NCBI GenBank assembly: GCA_963840055.1
Contig: CAWIXM010000013.1
Location: 128,258 to 192,257, forward strand
Source of the DNA: Rhodoplanes sp963840055
GTDB lineage: Bacteria > Pseudomonadota > Alphaproteobacteria > Rhizobiales > Xanthobacteraceae
DNA: 64,000 nucleotides
Direction: 5' to 3'
Made by a program: the position numbers and the translations under genes. The notes below the pieces were generated by a model that was not told where the DNA came from, did not search any database, and saw nothing but the letters and a program-made list of their open reading frames with translations. Shown piece after piece: positions 34,277 through 43,587 of the stretch. Every line of letters begins with the position of its first letter. Within the stretch, counting starts at the first letter, position 1.

Positions 34277-34366
34277 GTATACGCGATCGCCCTTAGCGGC
34301 CGGAATTTGCGCTAATAGGACTTGACATTTTCGATTCCTGGGCCTTTTTGTATACAAAACGTATAC
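34277..34366. promoter_or_regulatory. GTATAC operator cluster and promoter before vanA
   Basis: Three copies of the palindrome GTATAC in 90 bases: 34277-34282, 34350-34355 (inside the perfect 14-bp palindrome TTTTGTATACAAAA, 34346-34359) and 34361-34366. The last two form GTATAC-aaaac-GTATAC. A TTGACA -35-like box is at 34322-34327, so bound protein would cover the start region of transcription. The gene after vanA encodes a GntR-family regulator, the likely ligand of these sites. Confidence 0.65.
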
Positions 34367-34379
34367 AGAGGATCGCCCG

Positions 34380-35430
34380 ATGGCTAATTTTCCGCTAAAT
34401 GCCTGGTATGCCGTCGCCTGGGACGTCGAGGCCACCCATGCGCTTGTCCCCCGGACTGTCTGCAACCAGCGGATCGTGCTCTACCGCAAAACTGACGGGT
34501 CCGTGGCGGCGCTGGCGGACGCCTGCTGGCACCGCCTTGTGCCGCTATCGCGTGGCCGCCTGCAAGGGCGATGAGGTCGTGTGCGGCTATCACGGCCTGG
34601 TCTTCAACGCCCAGGGCCGCTGCACCCACATGCCGTCGCAGGAGACGATCAATCCGTCGGCTTGCGTGCGCGCCTATCCCGTCGTCGAGCGGCACCGTTT
34701 CGTGTGGGTCTGGCCCGGCGATCCCGCGCTCGCCGATCCTGCCAAAGTCCCCGACCTGCATTGGAACAAGGACCCCGCGTGGGCGGGCGACGGCGGCATC
34801 ATCCTCGTCAACTGCGATTATCGACTGGTCGTCGACAATCTGATGGACCTGACCCACGAGACCTTCGTGCACAGCGGCTCGATCGGCAACAACGCGGTTG
34901 CGGAGGCGCCGTTCGAGACGACCCATGGCGACCGCACGGCGACGGTCACCCGCTGGATGAGGAATATCGAGCCGCCGCCGTTCTGGCGGGCGCAACTCGG
35001 CAAGTCGGGCAATGTCGACCGCTGGCAGATTATTCGTTTCGAGGCGCCCTGTACGATCGCGATCGATGTTGGCGTCGCCCCAACTGGAACCGGCGCGCCC
35101 GAAGGCGACCGCTCGCACGGCGTCAACGGCATGGTGATCAACACGATCACGCCGGAAACCGACAAAACCTGCCGGTATTTCTGGGCGTTTGCGCGAAACT
35201 ACCGGCTCGGCGACCAGGCGCTCACCACCCAGCTGCGCGACGGCGTGGCCTCCATCTTCCGCGAGGATGAAGCGATCCTCGAAGCGCAGCAGAAGGCGAT
35301 CGAGGAGAATCCGGGGCGCATTTTCTACAATCTGAATATCGACAGCGGCTCGATGTGGGCGCGGCGCCTGATCGACCGCATGATCGCGGCGGAGCCGGGC
35401 GGCGCGCCGGCCTTGCAGGCGGCGGAGTAG
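34380..35430 (+). CDS. vanA: vanillate O-demethylase oxygenase (Rieske) subunit (single-base frameshift)
   Basis: With one base removed at about 34563 (CTGCAAGGG read as CTGAAGGGC) this is a 349-residue protein. It starts MANFPLNAWYAVAWDVEATH; the Rieske ligands are C49-x-H51 and C68-x2-H71 (ACWHRLVPLS ... VVCGYHGLVF), and the mononuclear iron site is DNLMDLTHETFVHSGSIG. As read, the first frame stops just before the second Cys-His pair, and the long frame lacks the first. With VanB it demethylates vanillate (or syringate) to protocatechuate, releasing formaldehyde. Related ring-substituent demethylases cannot be excluded by sequence alone. Confidence 0.88.
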
Positions 35431-35434
35431 GGCC

Positions 35435-36196
35435 GTGGCGGAGCCGGCCTTGAAGGCGGACGAGCGGAGCGGATCGCAGACGCTTCGCGCCCAGCTCGCG
35501 CTGCGCGACCTCGTGCTGTCCGGTCAGATCAAGCCGGGCGAGCGCCTTTCCGAGCTTGCGATCGTCGAACGGATCGGCGTGTCGCGCACGCCGGTTCGCG
35601 CGGCGCTGATGATGCTTGCCGAGGAAGGACTGGTGGAAGCCGTTCCGTCCGGCGGGTTCGCGGTGCGGGCGTTCAGCGACGGCGAGGTGCTGGAGGCGAT
35701 CGAGATTCGCGGCACCGTCGAGGGCCTTGCGGTGCGGCTCGCGGCCGAGCGGGGCGTGCCTTCGACGGCGCTGACCCCGCTCCGCGATCTCCTGTCCCGG
35801 CTCGATGCCGTGGTGGCGGCGGCTCCGCACGAGCCGGCGGCGTTCGAGGATTACGTCGATCTCAACGCCCGCTTCCATCGAGAGATCGTTGCGCTCGCCG
35901 AAAGCCGCTTGGTCGAACGGCAGCTCGAGCGCGTGATGACGCTCCCCTTCGCCTCGCCGAGCGCATTCGTGATGGCGCAGTCGCAGATGCCCGAAGCGCT
36001 GCAGATTCTTCTGATCGCTCAGGATCAGCATCACTGCATCGTCGAGGCGATCGCAAGCCGCGAGGGCGCGCGCGCGGAAGCGGTGATGCGCGAGCATTCC
36101 CGGCTCGCCGGCCGCAATCTTGCGCTTGCCCTGCGATCGAAGCGCACGTTCGACCTCGTGCCGGGCTCGGCGCTTATCCGGCTGCGCGGAAGCTAG
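35435..36196 (+). CDS. GntR family regulator, FCD type (VanR-like)
   Basis: 253 residues. N-terminal winged helix LRAQLALRDLVLSGQIKPGE, with RLSELAIVERIGVSRTPVRA, followed by an FCD ligand-binding domain with the metal/ligand residues in ARFHREIVALAESRLVE, DQHHCIVEAIASRE and AVMREHSRLAGRNL. The GTG start lies 4 bases after vanA, so it is in the van operon. By position it is a VanR-type repressor responding to vanillate; the GTATAC palindromes upstream of vanA are its likely target (autoregulation). Confidence 0.9.
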   Translation: MAEPALKADERSGSQTLRAQLALRDLVLSGQIKPGERLSELAIVERIGVSRTPVRAALMMLAEEGLVEAVPSGGFAVRAFSDGEVLEAIEIRGTVEGLAVRLAAERGVPSTALTPLRDLLSRLDAVVAAAPHEPAAFEDYVDLNARFHREIVALAESRLVERQLERVMTLPFASPSAFVMAQSQMPEALQILLIAQDQHHCIVEAIASREGARAEAVMREHSRLAGRNLALALRSKRTFDLVPGSALIRLRGS

Positions 36197-36315
36197 GCCA
36201 TCGCGGCGCGCAGGGTCCGGTTCCCTGCAGAAAACGCGATGCTGGAAACGCGATGGTGGAAAACAACGGAGCGCGTTCGGTTCTGCCGGAACGACGCTCG
36301 CCCTTGGAGATCATT

Positions 36316-37296
36316 ATGCGATATGCCCTCACCTGGACTGACGCCGTCGTCCGCGCCGTGCGCGACGTCACGCCGACCGTGCGCAGCTTCGAAATTGCGG
36401 CGGCAGCCGGCGGCGCGCTGCCGTTCAACCCGGGCGCGCATATCGACGTCAGGGTGCTGGTCAACGGGCTGCCGGAGATCCGCTCTTACTCCCTCGTCGG
36501 CGAGCCGCAGTCGGATTGTTATCGGATCGCGGTGAAGCGACGCGCAGAATCCACGGGCGGCTCCGCCTATATGTGGACCTTGCAACCCGGGGCGCGACTG
36601 TCGATCACCGAGCCCTTGACCTCCTTTTCGATCGATTACGACCGCCCGGAATTCCTCCTCGTGGCGGGCGGGATCGGAATCACGCCCATTGTCGGCATGG
36701 CGACGCTGCTGCAGCGCCGCGGCGCGCGCGTGCGGCTCCTTTATGCGGCGCATTCACGCGACGAGCTTGCCTTCGAAGGCGAATTGCGGGCGGAACTCGG
36801 CGACCGGCTGGAGACCTTCGTCTCCGCCGAAGGGCGGCGCATCGACTTCGCCGCTGCGTTTGCCGGGCTCGCGCCGGGCGCGCTCTGCGCGCTGTGCGGG
36901 CCGATGCGAATGCTCGACGAAGCGCGCCGCCTGTGGTCGCAAGCCGGCCGTCCCAACGCCGACCTGCGGTGGGAAACCTTCGGCTCGTCCGGCGCTTTCG
37001 CCGCCGAGGATTTCAAGGTCGCCATTCCGCGTCACGGCGTAGAAATCGTCGTGCCGCGCAACCGCTCGCTTCTCGATGCGCTCGGCGACGCCGAGATCGA
37101 AGTGATGTCGGACTGCCGCAAGGGCGAGTGCGGCCTGTGCACCGTGACGGTGGTGTCGTTCGATGGCCGAATTGACCATCGCGATGTCTTTCTCAGCGAG
37201 GCGCAGAAAAAAGAGAACCACAAGTTATGTGCATGCGTGTCACGCGCCGTCGGCACCGTTGTCCTCGATACCGATTATCGGCCCGATGCGATCTGA
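36316..37296 (+). CDS. vanB: vanillate O-demethylase ferredoxin-NAD reductase subunit
   Basis: 326 residues. An FAD/FMN domain with IRSYSLVGEPQSDCYRIAVK, an NAD-binding domain with LLVAGGIGITPIVGMATLLQ and ALCGPMRMLDEARRL, and a C-terminal plant-type [2Fe-2S] domain with SDCRKGECGLCTV and a fourth Cys in LCACVSRA. It passes electrons from NADH to VanA. The frame is open from 36253, but the ATG at 36316 starts at the family's usual N-terminus. Separated from vanA by the GntR gene, an uncommon order. Confidence 0.92.
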   Translation: MRYALTWTDAVVRAVRDVTPTVRSFEIAAAAGGALPFNPGAHIDVRVLVNGLPEIRSYSLVGEPQSDCYRIAVKRRAESTGGSAYMWTLQPGARLSITEPLTSFSIDYDRPEFLLVAGGIGITPIVGMATLLQRRGARVRLLYAAHSRDELAFEGELRAELGDRLETFVSAEGRRIDFAAAFAGLAPGALCALCGPMRMLDEARRLWSQAGRPNADLRWETFGSSGAFAAEDFKVAIPRHGVEIVVPRNRSLLDALGDAEIEVMSDCRKGECGLCTVTVVSFDGRIDHRDVFLSEAQKKENHKLCACVSRAVGTVVLDTDYRPDAI

Positions 37297-37420
37297 CAAT
37301 TTTTCCCATTCGGTGCGAGATGGGTGACCTGCCGCGTCGATTTCAGCCAGAATCGCGCGTTGCGCGCCTTTCATTTTGATCAGCAATGGCTTGATCCCGC
37401 GCGTGATTACCGGCACTGAT

Positions 37421-37434
37421 CTATTTTAAAATAG
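37421..37434. promoter_or_regulatory. 14-bp perfect palindrome before pcaF
   Basis: CTATTTTAAAATAG, an AT-rich palindrome in an otherwise GC-rich region, 25 bases before the pcaF ATG. Candidate operator for a regulator not encoded next to it. Confidence 0.45.
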
Positions 37435-37458
37435 CAACGGACCGGGAGAGAACCGCCG

Positions 37459-38664
37459 ATGCCTCACGCTTTCATTTGCGAGGGGGTGCGTACGCCCATC
37501 GGCCGCTATGCCGGCGCGCTCGCCAAGGTGCGCGTCGACGATCTCGCCGCGATTCCGCTGAAGGCGCTCATTGCCCGTCATCCCACGGTCGACTGGTCGC
37601 AGCTCGACGAAGTGTATCTCGGCTGCGCCAACCAGGCGGGCGAAGACAACCGCAATGTCGCGCGGATGACGGTACTGCTCGCGGGTCTCCCCGATACCGT
37701 TCCCGGCATTACCGTCAACCGGCTCTGCGCATCCGGGCTTAACGCCGTCGGTGAGGCGGCGCGTGCGATCAAAGCCGGCGAGATCGATTTCGCCATTGCC
37801 GGCGGTGTTGAATCAATGACACGGGCGCCCTTTGTCATGGGCAAAGCGGCGGAAGCGTTCCAGCGGGCGAACGAGGTGTTCGACACCACGATCGGCTGGC
37901 GCTTCGTCAATCCCGTCATCAAGGCTCAATACGGCATCGACTCAATGCCGGAAACGGCCGAGAACGTCGCCGAGGAATTTCAGATCGCGCGCAAGGACCA
38001 GGACGCCTACGCGCTCCGCTCGCAGCAGCGCGCCGGCAAGGCGATCGCTTCCGGCTTCTTCGCTGCGGAGATCGTGCCGGTCGAGGCGCCCGGCGGCAAA
38101 GCCGGCCCGATCCGGGTCGACAAGGACGAGCATCCGCGCCCCGACACGACGCTCGACCAGCTCGCCAAGCTGAAGACGCCGTTCCGCAACCCCGGCACGG
38201 TGACCGCGGGCAACGCCTCTGGCGTCAATGACGGCGCCGCCGCGATGATCGTCGCCTCGGAGCAGGCGGTGAATCGGCTCGGGCTGACGCCGCGCGCGCG
38301 CATTCTCGGCATCGCATCCGCCGGTGTGCCGCCGCGCATCATGGGGATCGGCCCGGTCCCTGCGACGCGCAAGCTGATGGAGCGGCTGAAACTTCGGATC
38401 AGCGATTTCGACGTGATCGAGCTGAACGAGGCATTCGCCGCGCAGTCGCTTGCCTGCCTCCGCCAGCTCGGCTTGGCCGACGACGCCGAGCACGTGAACC
38501 CGAACGGCGGCGCCATCGCGCTTGGTCATCCGCTCGGCATGTCGGGGGCGCGGCTCGCGCTCACGACGGCGCATGCGCTCGAACAGCGATCGGGCCGGCT
38601 CGGCCTCGCCACCATGTGCGTCGGGGTGGGACAAGGGGTCTCACTCGCGCTGGAGCGCGCATGA
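37459..38664 (+). CDS. pcaF: 3-oxoadipyl-CoA thiolase
   Basis: 401 residues. Thiolase fold with ICEGVRTPIGRYAGALAKVR at the N-terminus, nucleophile Cys90 in NRLCASGLNAVGEAARAI, HVNPNGGAIALGHPLGMSGA with the catalytic His, and the second Cys in TMCVGVGQG. FGAAL/LDEVYLGCANQAGEDNRN (the ACANQAGEDNRNVARM-type block) is characteristic of PcaF. It cleaves 3-oxoadipyl-CoA to succinyl-CoA and acetyl-CoA, the last step of the pathway. GGGAGAG stands before the ATG. Confidence 0.94.
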   Translation: MPHAFICEGVRTPIGRYAGALAKVRVDDLAAIPLKALIARHPTVDWSQLDEVYLGCANQAGEDNRNVARMTVLLAGLPDTVPGITVNRLCASGLNAVGEAARAIKAGEIDFAIAGGVESMTRAPFVMGKAAEAFQRANEVFDTTIGWRFVNPVIKAQYGIDSMPETAENVAEEFQIARKDQDAYALRSQQRAGKAIASGFFAAEIVPVEAPGGKAGPIRVDKDEHPRPDTTLDQLAKLKTPFRNPGTVTAGNASGVNDGAAAMIVASEQAVNRLGLTPRARILGIASAGVPPRIMGIGPVPATRKLMERLKLRISDFDVIELNEAFAAQSLACLRQLGLADDAEHVNPNGGAIALGHPLGMSGARLALTTAHALEQRSGRLGLATMCVGVGQGVSLALERA

Positions 38665-38770
38665 GCGCAAGATTGTTTGTAATCCGACCACACGAAAGGG
38701 CTGACACCGATGCCGAAAAAGGTTTAAGCTTGAAAGAACTAACAATTAACCACACGACCCAGGGATCGCA

Positions 38771-39469
38771 ATGACGTTCTTCTTCCCAACGGAAAGCCTC
38801 CGGGCTTTCCCTCCGCGCCTTTATCCTGATTACAAGAGCACGGTGAAGCGCTCGCCGACCAAGCCGCTCATCATTATTCCCCATACGCTGAGCGAGCTGA
38901 CCGGGCCAGTCTACGGCCAGGATGCGGTGCAGCCCGGCGACGAGGATCTGACCCAACAACATGCGGGCGAGCCGATCGGCGAGCGGATCATCGTGCACGG
39001 GCGCGTGCTCGACGAGGACGGCCGGCCGGTTCCCAACACGCTTGTCGAAATCTGGCAGGCGAATGCGTGCGGGCGCTACATTCACATCGTCGATCAACAT
39101 CCCGCGCCGCTCGATCCGAACTTCACCGGCGCCGGCCGCGCCAAGACCGACGAGACCGGCTACTACAAATTCATCACGGTGAAACCCGGCCCCTATCCCT
39201 GGGGCAATCACTACAATGCCTGGCGTCCATGCCACATCCATTTCTCGCTGTTCGGGCACGCCTTCATTTCTCGTCTGGTCACCCAGATGTATTTCCCGGG
39301 CGACCCGCTGTTTCCATTCGATCCGATCTTCAACTCGGTCGCCGACGAGCGAGCGCGCGATCGCATGATCTCGAGCTTCGATCTCGAAGCCACGATCCCG
39401 GAATGGGCGCTGGCCTTCCGCTTCGACATCGTGCTGCGCGGGCGCAATCAGACACCGATGGAGTCGTAA
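38771..39469 (+). CDS. pcaH: protocatechuate 3,4-dioxygenase beta subunit
   Basis: 232 residues. Intradiol dioxygenase with the Fe(III) ligands visible: Tyr in CGRYIHIVDQHPAPLDPNF, a second Tyr and the His-x-His pair in PYPWGNHYNAWRPCHIHFSL. PcaH carries the iron site and, with PcaG, opens protocatechuate to 3-carboxy-cis,cis-muconate. The stop codon is immediately followed by the pcaG ATG. Confidence 0.96.
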   Translation: MTFFFPTESLRAFPPRLYPDYKSTVKRSPTKPLIIIPHTLSELTGPVYGQDAVQPGDEDLTQQHAGEPIGERIIVHGRVLDEDGRPVPNTLVEIWQANACGRYIHIVDQHPAPLDPNFTGAGRAKTDETGYYKFITVKPGPYPWGNHYNAWRPCHIHFSLFGHAFISRLVTQMYFPGDPLFPFDPIFNSVADERARDRMISSFDLEATIPEWALAFRFDIVLRGRNQTPMES

Positions 39470-40057
39470 ATGGCCGAGATCACGCCTTCGCAGACGGTGG
39501 GGCCGTATTTCGCCTACGGGCTGACTCCCAGGGGAAAATACGATTGGAAGGATACGTTCGGCACCGACCTCGTGACTCCGGACGCGTCCGGCGAGCGCAT
39601 CCGCATCGAGGGTCGGGTGTTGGACGGCGACGGTCTTCCCATCAACGACTGCATGATCGAGATATGGCAGGCTGACGCCCAGGGCCGTTACGCAAGCCCC
39701 GCCGATCCGCGGCGGCCCAACGCGGCGTTCCGGGGCTTCGGCCGCGCCGGGACCGACGCCGAGGGGCGCTACGGTTTCGACACCATCAAGCCGGGGCCGG
39801 TGCCCGGCCTTGAGGGAAACATGCAGGCGCCGCACGTCGTGCTCGCCGTGTTCGCGCGCGGCATGCTGAGACAGAGCTACACGCGCATCTATTTCGCCGA
39901 CGAAGCCGCCAATGCCGACGATGCGATTCTGACGCTGGTGCCGCCCGAGCGGCGCGCGACGCTCGTCGCCCCCAAGACGATGGCGCAGGGACGCGCGATC
40001 TATACTTTCGACATCCGCATGCAGGGCGAAGCGGAAACGGTTTTCTTCGAGGTTTGA
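39470..40057 (+). CDS. pcaG: protocatechuate 3,4-dioxygenase alpha subunit
   Basis: 195 residues. ITPSQTVGPYFAYGLTPRGK is the usual PcaG opening and MIEIWQADAQGRYASPADPR lines the active site; the iron ligands are absent, as normal for the alpha subunit. Directly adjacent to pcaH (TAA-ATG), so co-translated. No pcaB, pcaC or pcaD follows. Confidence 0.96.
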   Translation: MAEITPSQTVGPYFAYGLTPRGKYDWKDTFGTDLVTPDASGERIRIEGRVLDGDGLPINDCMIEIWQADAQGRYASPADPRRPNAAFRGFGRAGTDAEGRYGFDTIKPGPVPGLEGNMQAPHVVLAVFARGMLRQSYTRIYFADEAANADDAILTLVPPERRATLVAPKTMAQGRAIYTFDIRMQGEAETVFFEV

Positions 40058-40086
40058 TCGAGAGGTTGACGCAGCAAGGATTACGA

Positions 40087-40134
40087 TTCGTTACAGAATG
40101 CTAAGGTTATCGGTTCGTTACAGAATGCTAAGGT
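40087..40134. repeat. two tandem 21-bp direct repeats before livK
   Basis: Identical 21-base units at 40087-40107 and 40114-40134 (TTCGTTACAGAATGCTAAGG plus T), 27 bases apart, about 100 bases before the transporter start. They could be iterated binding sites for an activator or repressor of the transport operon, or a simple duplication. Confidence 0.6.
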
Positions 40135-40230
40135 CGGTTCGACAGGTGAGTATGGCAATGAAGCAATGAGGGGGATTTCGCCCCGCTCGGATGAAGCAAG
40201 AGTAAAGTCAACGGGAGGAAAGGAACAGCA

Positions 40231-41421
40231 ATGTATCGCAAACTTGCACTTAGCATCGCCGCAGCCGCGCTCGGCGCCATCGCCGCCTGGCCCGCCTGGG
40301 CCGAGGGCGTAGTGAAAGTCGGCGTGCTGGAGGCGATGACCGGCCAGCAACAATCGACCGGCGTGCAGACTCTCGCCGCCATGAAGCTCTATATGCAGCA
40401 GCACGGCGATACCGTCGCCGGCAAGAAGATCGAGCTGATCGTCAAGGACGACGGCGCGGTCATGGAGAACACCAAGCGTCTCGCCCAGGAATTGATCGTT
40501 CGCGACAAGGTAAGCTTCCTGGTCGGGTTCGCCATCACCCCGACCGCGCTCGCCGTCGCTCCGCTCGCGACCCAAGCCAAAGTTCCGATGATCGTCGCCA
40601 ATGCCGGGACCTCGATCATTACGACGAAGTCGCCCTACATTGCACGCACGAGCTTCACGCTGCCGCAGTCCTCGACGATCATCGCCGACTGGGCGCTGAA
40701 GAACGGCATTAAGAAGGTGGTGAGCATCGTGTCTGACTACGCGCCAGGCCGCGATGCCGAGAAGTACTTCGTTGACACCTTCAAAAAGGGTGGCGGACAG
40801 GTGCTCGAAACGCTGCGCGTGCCGCTTGCGTCGCCGGACTTCGCACCGTTCCTGCAGCGTGCCCGCGACGCCAATCCGGACGCCGTTTATATTTTCGTTC
40901 CGTCCGGCCAAGGCGCGACTTTCGTCAAGCAGTTCCTCGAGCGCGGTCTTGACAAGGCCGGCATCAAGTTGATCGGTCCCGGCGACGTGACCGACGACGA
41001 CCAGCTCAACGGCATGGGCGATCAGGTGATCGGCACGGTGACGGCGCATCTCTATTCGGCCGACCATGACTCCAAGCTGAACAAGGAGTTCGTCGCGGCC
41101 TTCAAGAAGGCCAATAACGGCATGCGGCCGAACTTCATGGCGGTCGGCGGCTATGATGCCATGGCCCTCATCTATGCGGCGCTGAAGAAGACCAACGGCG
41201 ACACCAATGGCGCCAAGCTGATGGCCGCCATCAAGGGGCTCGCGTGGGAAAGCCCGCGTGGCCCGATCTCGATCGATCCCGAGACGCGCGATATCATCCA
41301 GAACATCTATATCCGCAAGGTCGAGAAGAAGAACGGCGAACTCTACAATGTCGAGTTCGAGACCTTCAAAGCGGTGAAGGATCCCGGAAAAGCGCCGAAG
41401 AAAGAGTCAGCGGCCAAGTAA
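40231..41421 (+). CDS. livK: branched-chain amino acid-type ABC transporter substrate-binding protein
   Basis: 396 residues with a Sec signal peptide (LALSIAAAALGAIAAWPAWA, cut after AWA). The mature domain, VVKVGVLEAMTGQQQSTGVQ, LIVKDDGAVMENTKRLAQEL and YDAMALIYAALKKT, is the LivK/Peripla_BP_6 fold. In Rhodopseudomonas-like bacteria several such proteins bind phenylpropanoids and aromatic acids rather than amino acids; the neighbours (fcs, pca, van) favour that here, as inference. First gene of the liv operon; GGGAGGAAAGG lies before the ATG. Confidence 0.92.
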   Translation: MYRKLALSIAAAALGAIAAWPAWAEGVVKVGVLEAMTGQQQSTGVQTLAAMKLYMQQHGDTVAGKKIELIVKDDGAVMENTKRLAQELIVRDKVSFLVGFAITPTALAVAPLATQAKVPMIVANAGTSIITTKSPYIARTSFTLPQSSTIIADWALKNGIKKVVSIVSDYAPGRDAEKYFVDTFKKGGGQVLETLRVPLASPDFAPFLQRARDANPDAVYIFVPSGQGATFVKQFLERGLDKAGIKLIGPGDVTDDDQLNGMGDQVIGTVTAHLYSADHDSKLNKEFVAAFKKANNGMRPNFMAVGGYDAMALIYAALKKTNGDTNGAKLMAAIKGLAWESPRGPISIDPETRDIIQNIYIRKVEKKNGELYNVEFETFKAVKDPGKAPKKESAAK

Positions 41422-41527
41422 TCATATGGGGCGCGCGCACAGTTGACTCGGAAGTGACGCGCGCCCCTTCCGGCGCAGGTTCTGACGAGAGCCGCTAGCC
41501 GGTCCCGCAATTCGCGGGTTTGTAACC

Positions 41528-41548
41528 TCTCCCTGTCTGGGAGAGGGC
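41528..41548. terminator. hairpin between livK and livH
   Basis: CCTCTCCC-tgtct-GGGAGAGG, 8-bp stem in the 231-base gap between the binding-protein gene and the permease genes. Such hairpins often stabilise the livK mRNA or cause partial termination, giving more binding protein than permease. It may also be a piece of the dispersed palindromic repeats. Confidence 0.5.
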
Positions 41549-41652
41549 GGGGGTGGGATCAATTTCGTTCCGGATGCGCCACGGTGGTAGCCGGAGGATC
41601 CCCTTCGAGGCGAAGGCGGATCCGTCGGCGCTCCGGACCCAGGGGGCCGCGA

Positions 41653-42513
41653 ATGCTCACGATATTGTTCGACGGCATCGCCTATGGCATGCTTCTGTTT
41701 GTGCTCGCCTGCGGTCTTGCGGTCACGCTCGGCCTGATGAACTTCGTCAATCTGGCGCACGGCTCCTTCGCCATGGCGGGCGGCTACATTACCCTTGTTC
41801 TTGTCAATGACATGGGTGTGCCTTTCTCGCTCGGCCTCGTCGGCGCCTTTGTCTCCGCCGCGGTGCTTGGCGCGCTGCTCGAGCGCACGCTCTATGTTCA
41901 CGTTTACAACAAGAGCCCTCTCGATCAGGTCTTGTTTACCATCGGCCTCGTGTTCATGTCGGTTGCTGCCGTCGACTACGTCATGGGCTCGCAGCAGCAG
42001 TTCATTCAGATCCCGTCGGCGCTGCAAGGACAGTTCGAGGTGTTCGGGATCGGGATGAGCAAGTACCGTCTGCTCATCATCGCAATCTGCGGCGTAATTA
42101 CGCTTGCGCTTCAGCTCGCACTGATAAGCACGCGGTTCGGCAGCCAGTTGCGCGCGTCAGTCGACGACCAGCGAGTTGCGCGCGGGCTCGGTATCAATGT
42201 CGGGGTGGTGTTCGCCGTGACCTTTGCGCTCGGCTCGGGGCTTGCCGGTCTCGGCGGCGCGCTCGGCGCGGAAATTCTTGGGCTCGATCCGGTGTTTCCG
42301 CTCAAATACATGATCTACTTCCTGATTGTCGTCACCGTCGGCGGCAGCTCGAGCATTACCGCTCCCTTCTTCGCGTCGATCCTGCTCGGCATTGGTGACG
42401 TGGCCGGAAAGTATTACGTGCCGAAACTCGGTGCCTTCGTCATCTACACCATCATGATCATCGTGTTGATCGTGCGGCCGCAAGGGCTGTTCGCGCATGG
42501 CCGCGCGCGGTGA
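41653..42513 (+). CDS. livH: branched-chain amino acid-type ABC transporter permease LivH
   Basis: 286 residues, about 8 helices. GLAVTLGLMNFVNLAHGSFA, ALISTRFGSQLRASVDDQRV (the EAA-like loop) and SSSITAPFFASILLGIGDVA are LivH signatures. The ATG at 41653 gives the normal N-terminus; the frame upstream to 41584 is noncoding. Confidence 0.94.
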   Translation: MLTILFDGIAYGMLLFVLACGLAVTLGLMNFVNLAHGSFAMAGGYITLVLVNDMGVPFSLGLVGAFVSAAVLGALLERTLYVHVYNKSPLDQVLFTIGLVFMSVAAVDYVMGSQQQFIQIPSALQGQFEVFGIGMSKYRLLIIAICGVITLALQLALISTRFGSQLRASVDDQRVARGLGINVGVVFAVTFALGSGLAGLGGALGAEILGLDPVFPLKYMIYFLIVVTVGGSSSITAPFFASILLGIGDVAGKYYVPKLGAFVIYTIMIIVLIVRPQGLFAHGRAR

Positions 42514-42526
42514 AGGAGCAAGGATC

Positions 42527-43587
42527 GTGGTGAAGCCCGCACACCCGCTCTCAGCCGATATCGCCGGTCTGCTGAGGGTCCGAGCCCGTTGGTCGCCGCT
42601 GGAATTCGTGTTCTGGATAATCGCATTTGCGACGATTTTCTTGTTCCCGAACTACTATCTCATCCTCGCCGAGATCGTGATCTGGGCGCTGTTCGCGATT
42701 TCGATCGATCTTGTTCTCGGGTACGCCGGCATCATCACGCTCGGCCAGGCGGCGTTTTTCGGATTCGGCGCGTATGCCGCGGGGCTGTTGGCGAAGCACG
42801 GACTGATCACCGAGCCCACGCTCGCGCTGGTCGCATCCGGGCTTGCAGCGGCGGTGCTCGGTTTTTTCACGAGTTTCCTGGTGCTGCGCGGGTCCGACCT
42901 TACCCGCCTAATGGTGACGCTCGGCGTCTCCCTGGTGCTGCGGGAACTCGCGAACCGGTTCCCGGAGGTCACCGGAGGCGCGGATGGAATGCAGGGCATA
43001 ACCATTAACCCGGTGCTCGGGCAGTTCCGCTTCGATCTTTACGGACACACTGCCTATATCTACAGCCTGATCGTGCTGTTCGTGCTGTTCGTGATCGCTC
43101 GGCGCATCGTGCGGTCCCCGTTCGGTCTGTCTCTCGTCGCCATCAAGGGCAACCCGCTGCGCTCCGCGGCGGTGGGAATCGCGGTGAACTGGCGTCTGGT
43201 CGCGATCTATACGATCGCCGCCGCCTATGCCGGGATTGCGGGCGCGCTATTGACCCAGACGACGGCGTTCGCCTCGCTCGAAGGTTTCTCCTTCGAACGT
43301 TCCGCCGACGGGCTCTTGGTGCTGATCATCGGCGGCACCGGCTATCTTTATGGCGGCGTGATCGGGGCATTGATCTTCCGATTCGGCCACGATTACTTGT
43401 CGAGCATCACTCCGCAATACTGGCAGTTTTGGATCGGCCTCTTCCTCGTTCTCATCGTCCTGGTCGGTCGCGACCGGATCGGAACATGGTTTGATCCGGT
43501 CCGTACGTTGGCCGATCGGATTGCTGCTTGGCGGTCCAAGCGGCGGGCGCGGGCGATCGGCGCCGCGTCGCGAGAGGGGGGCCAGCC

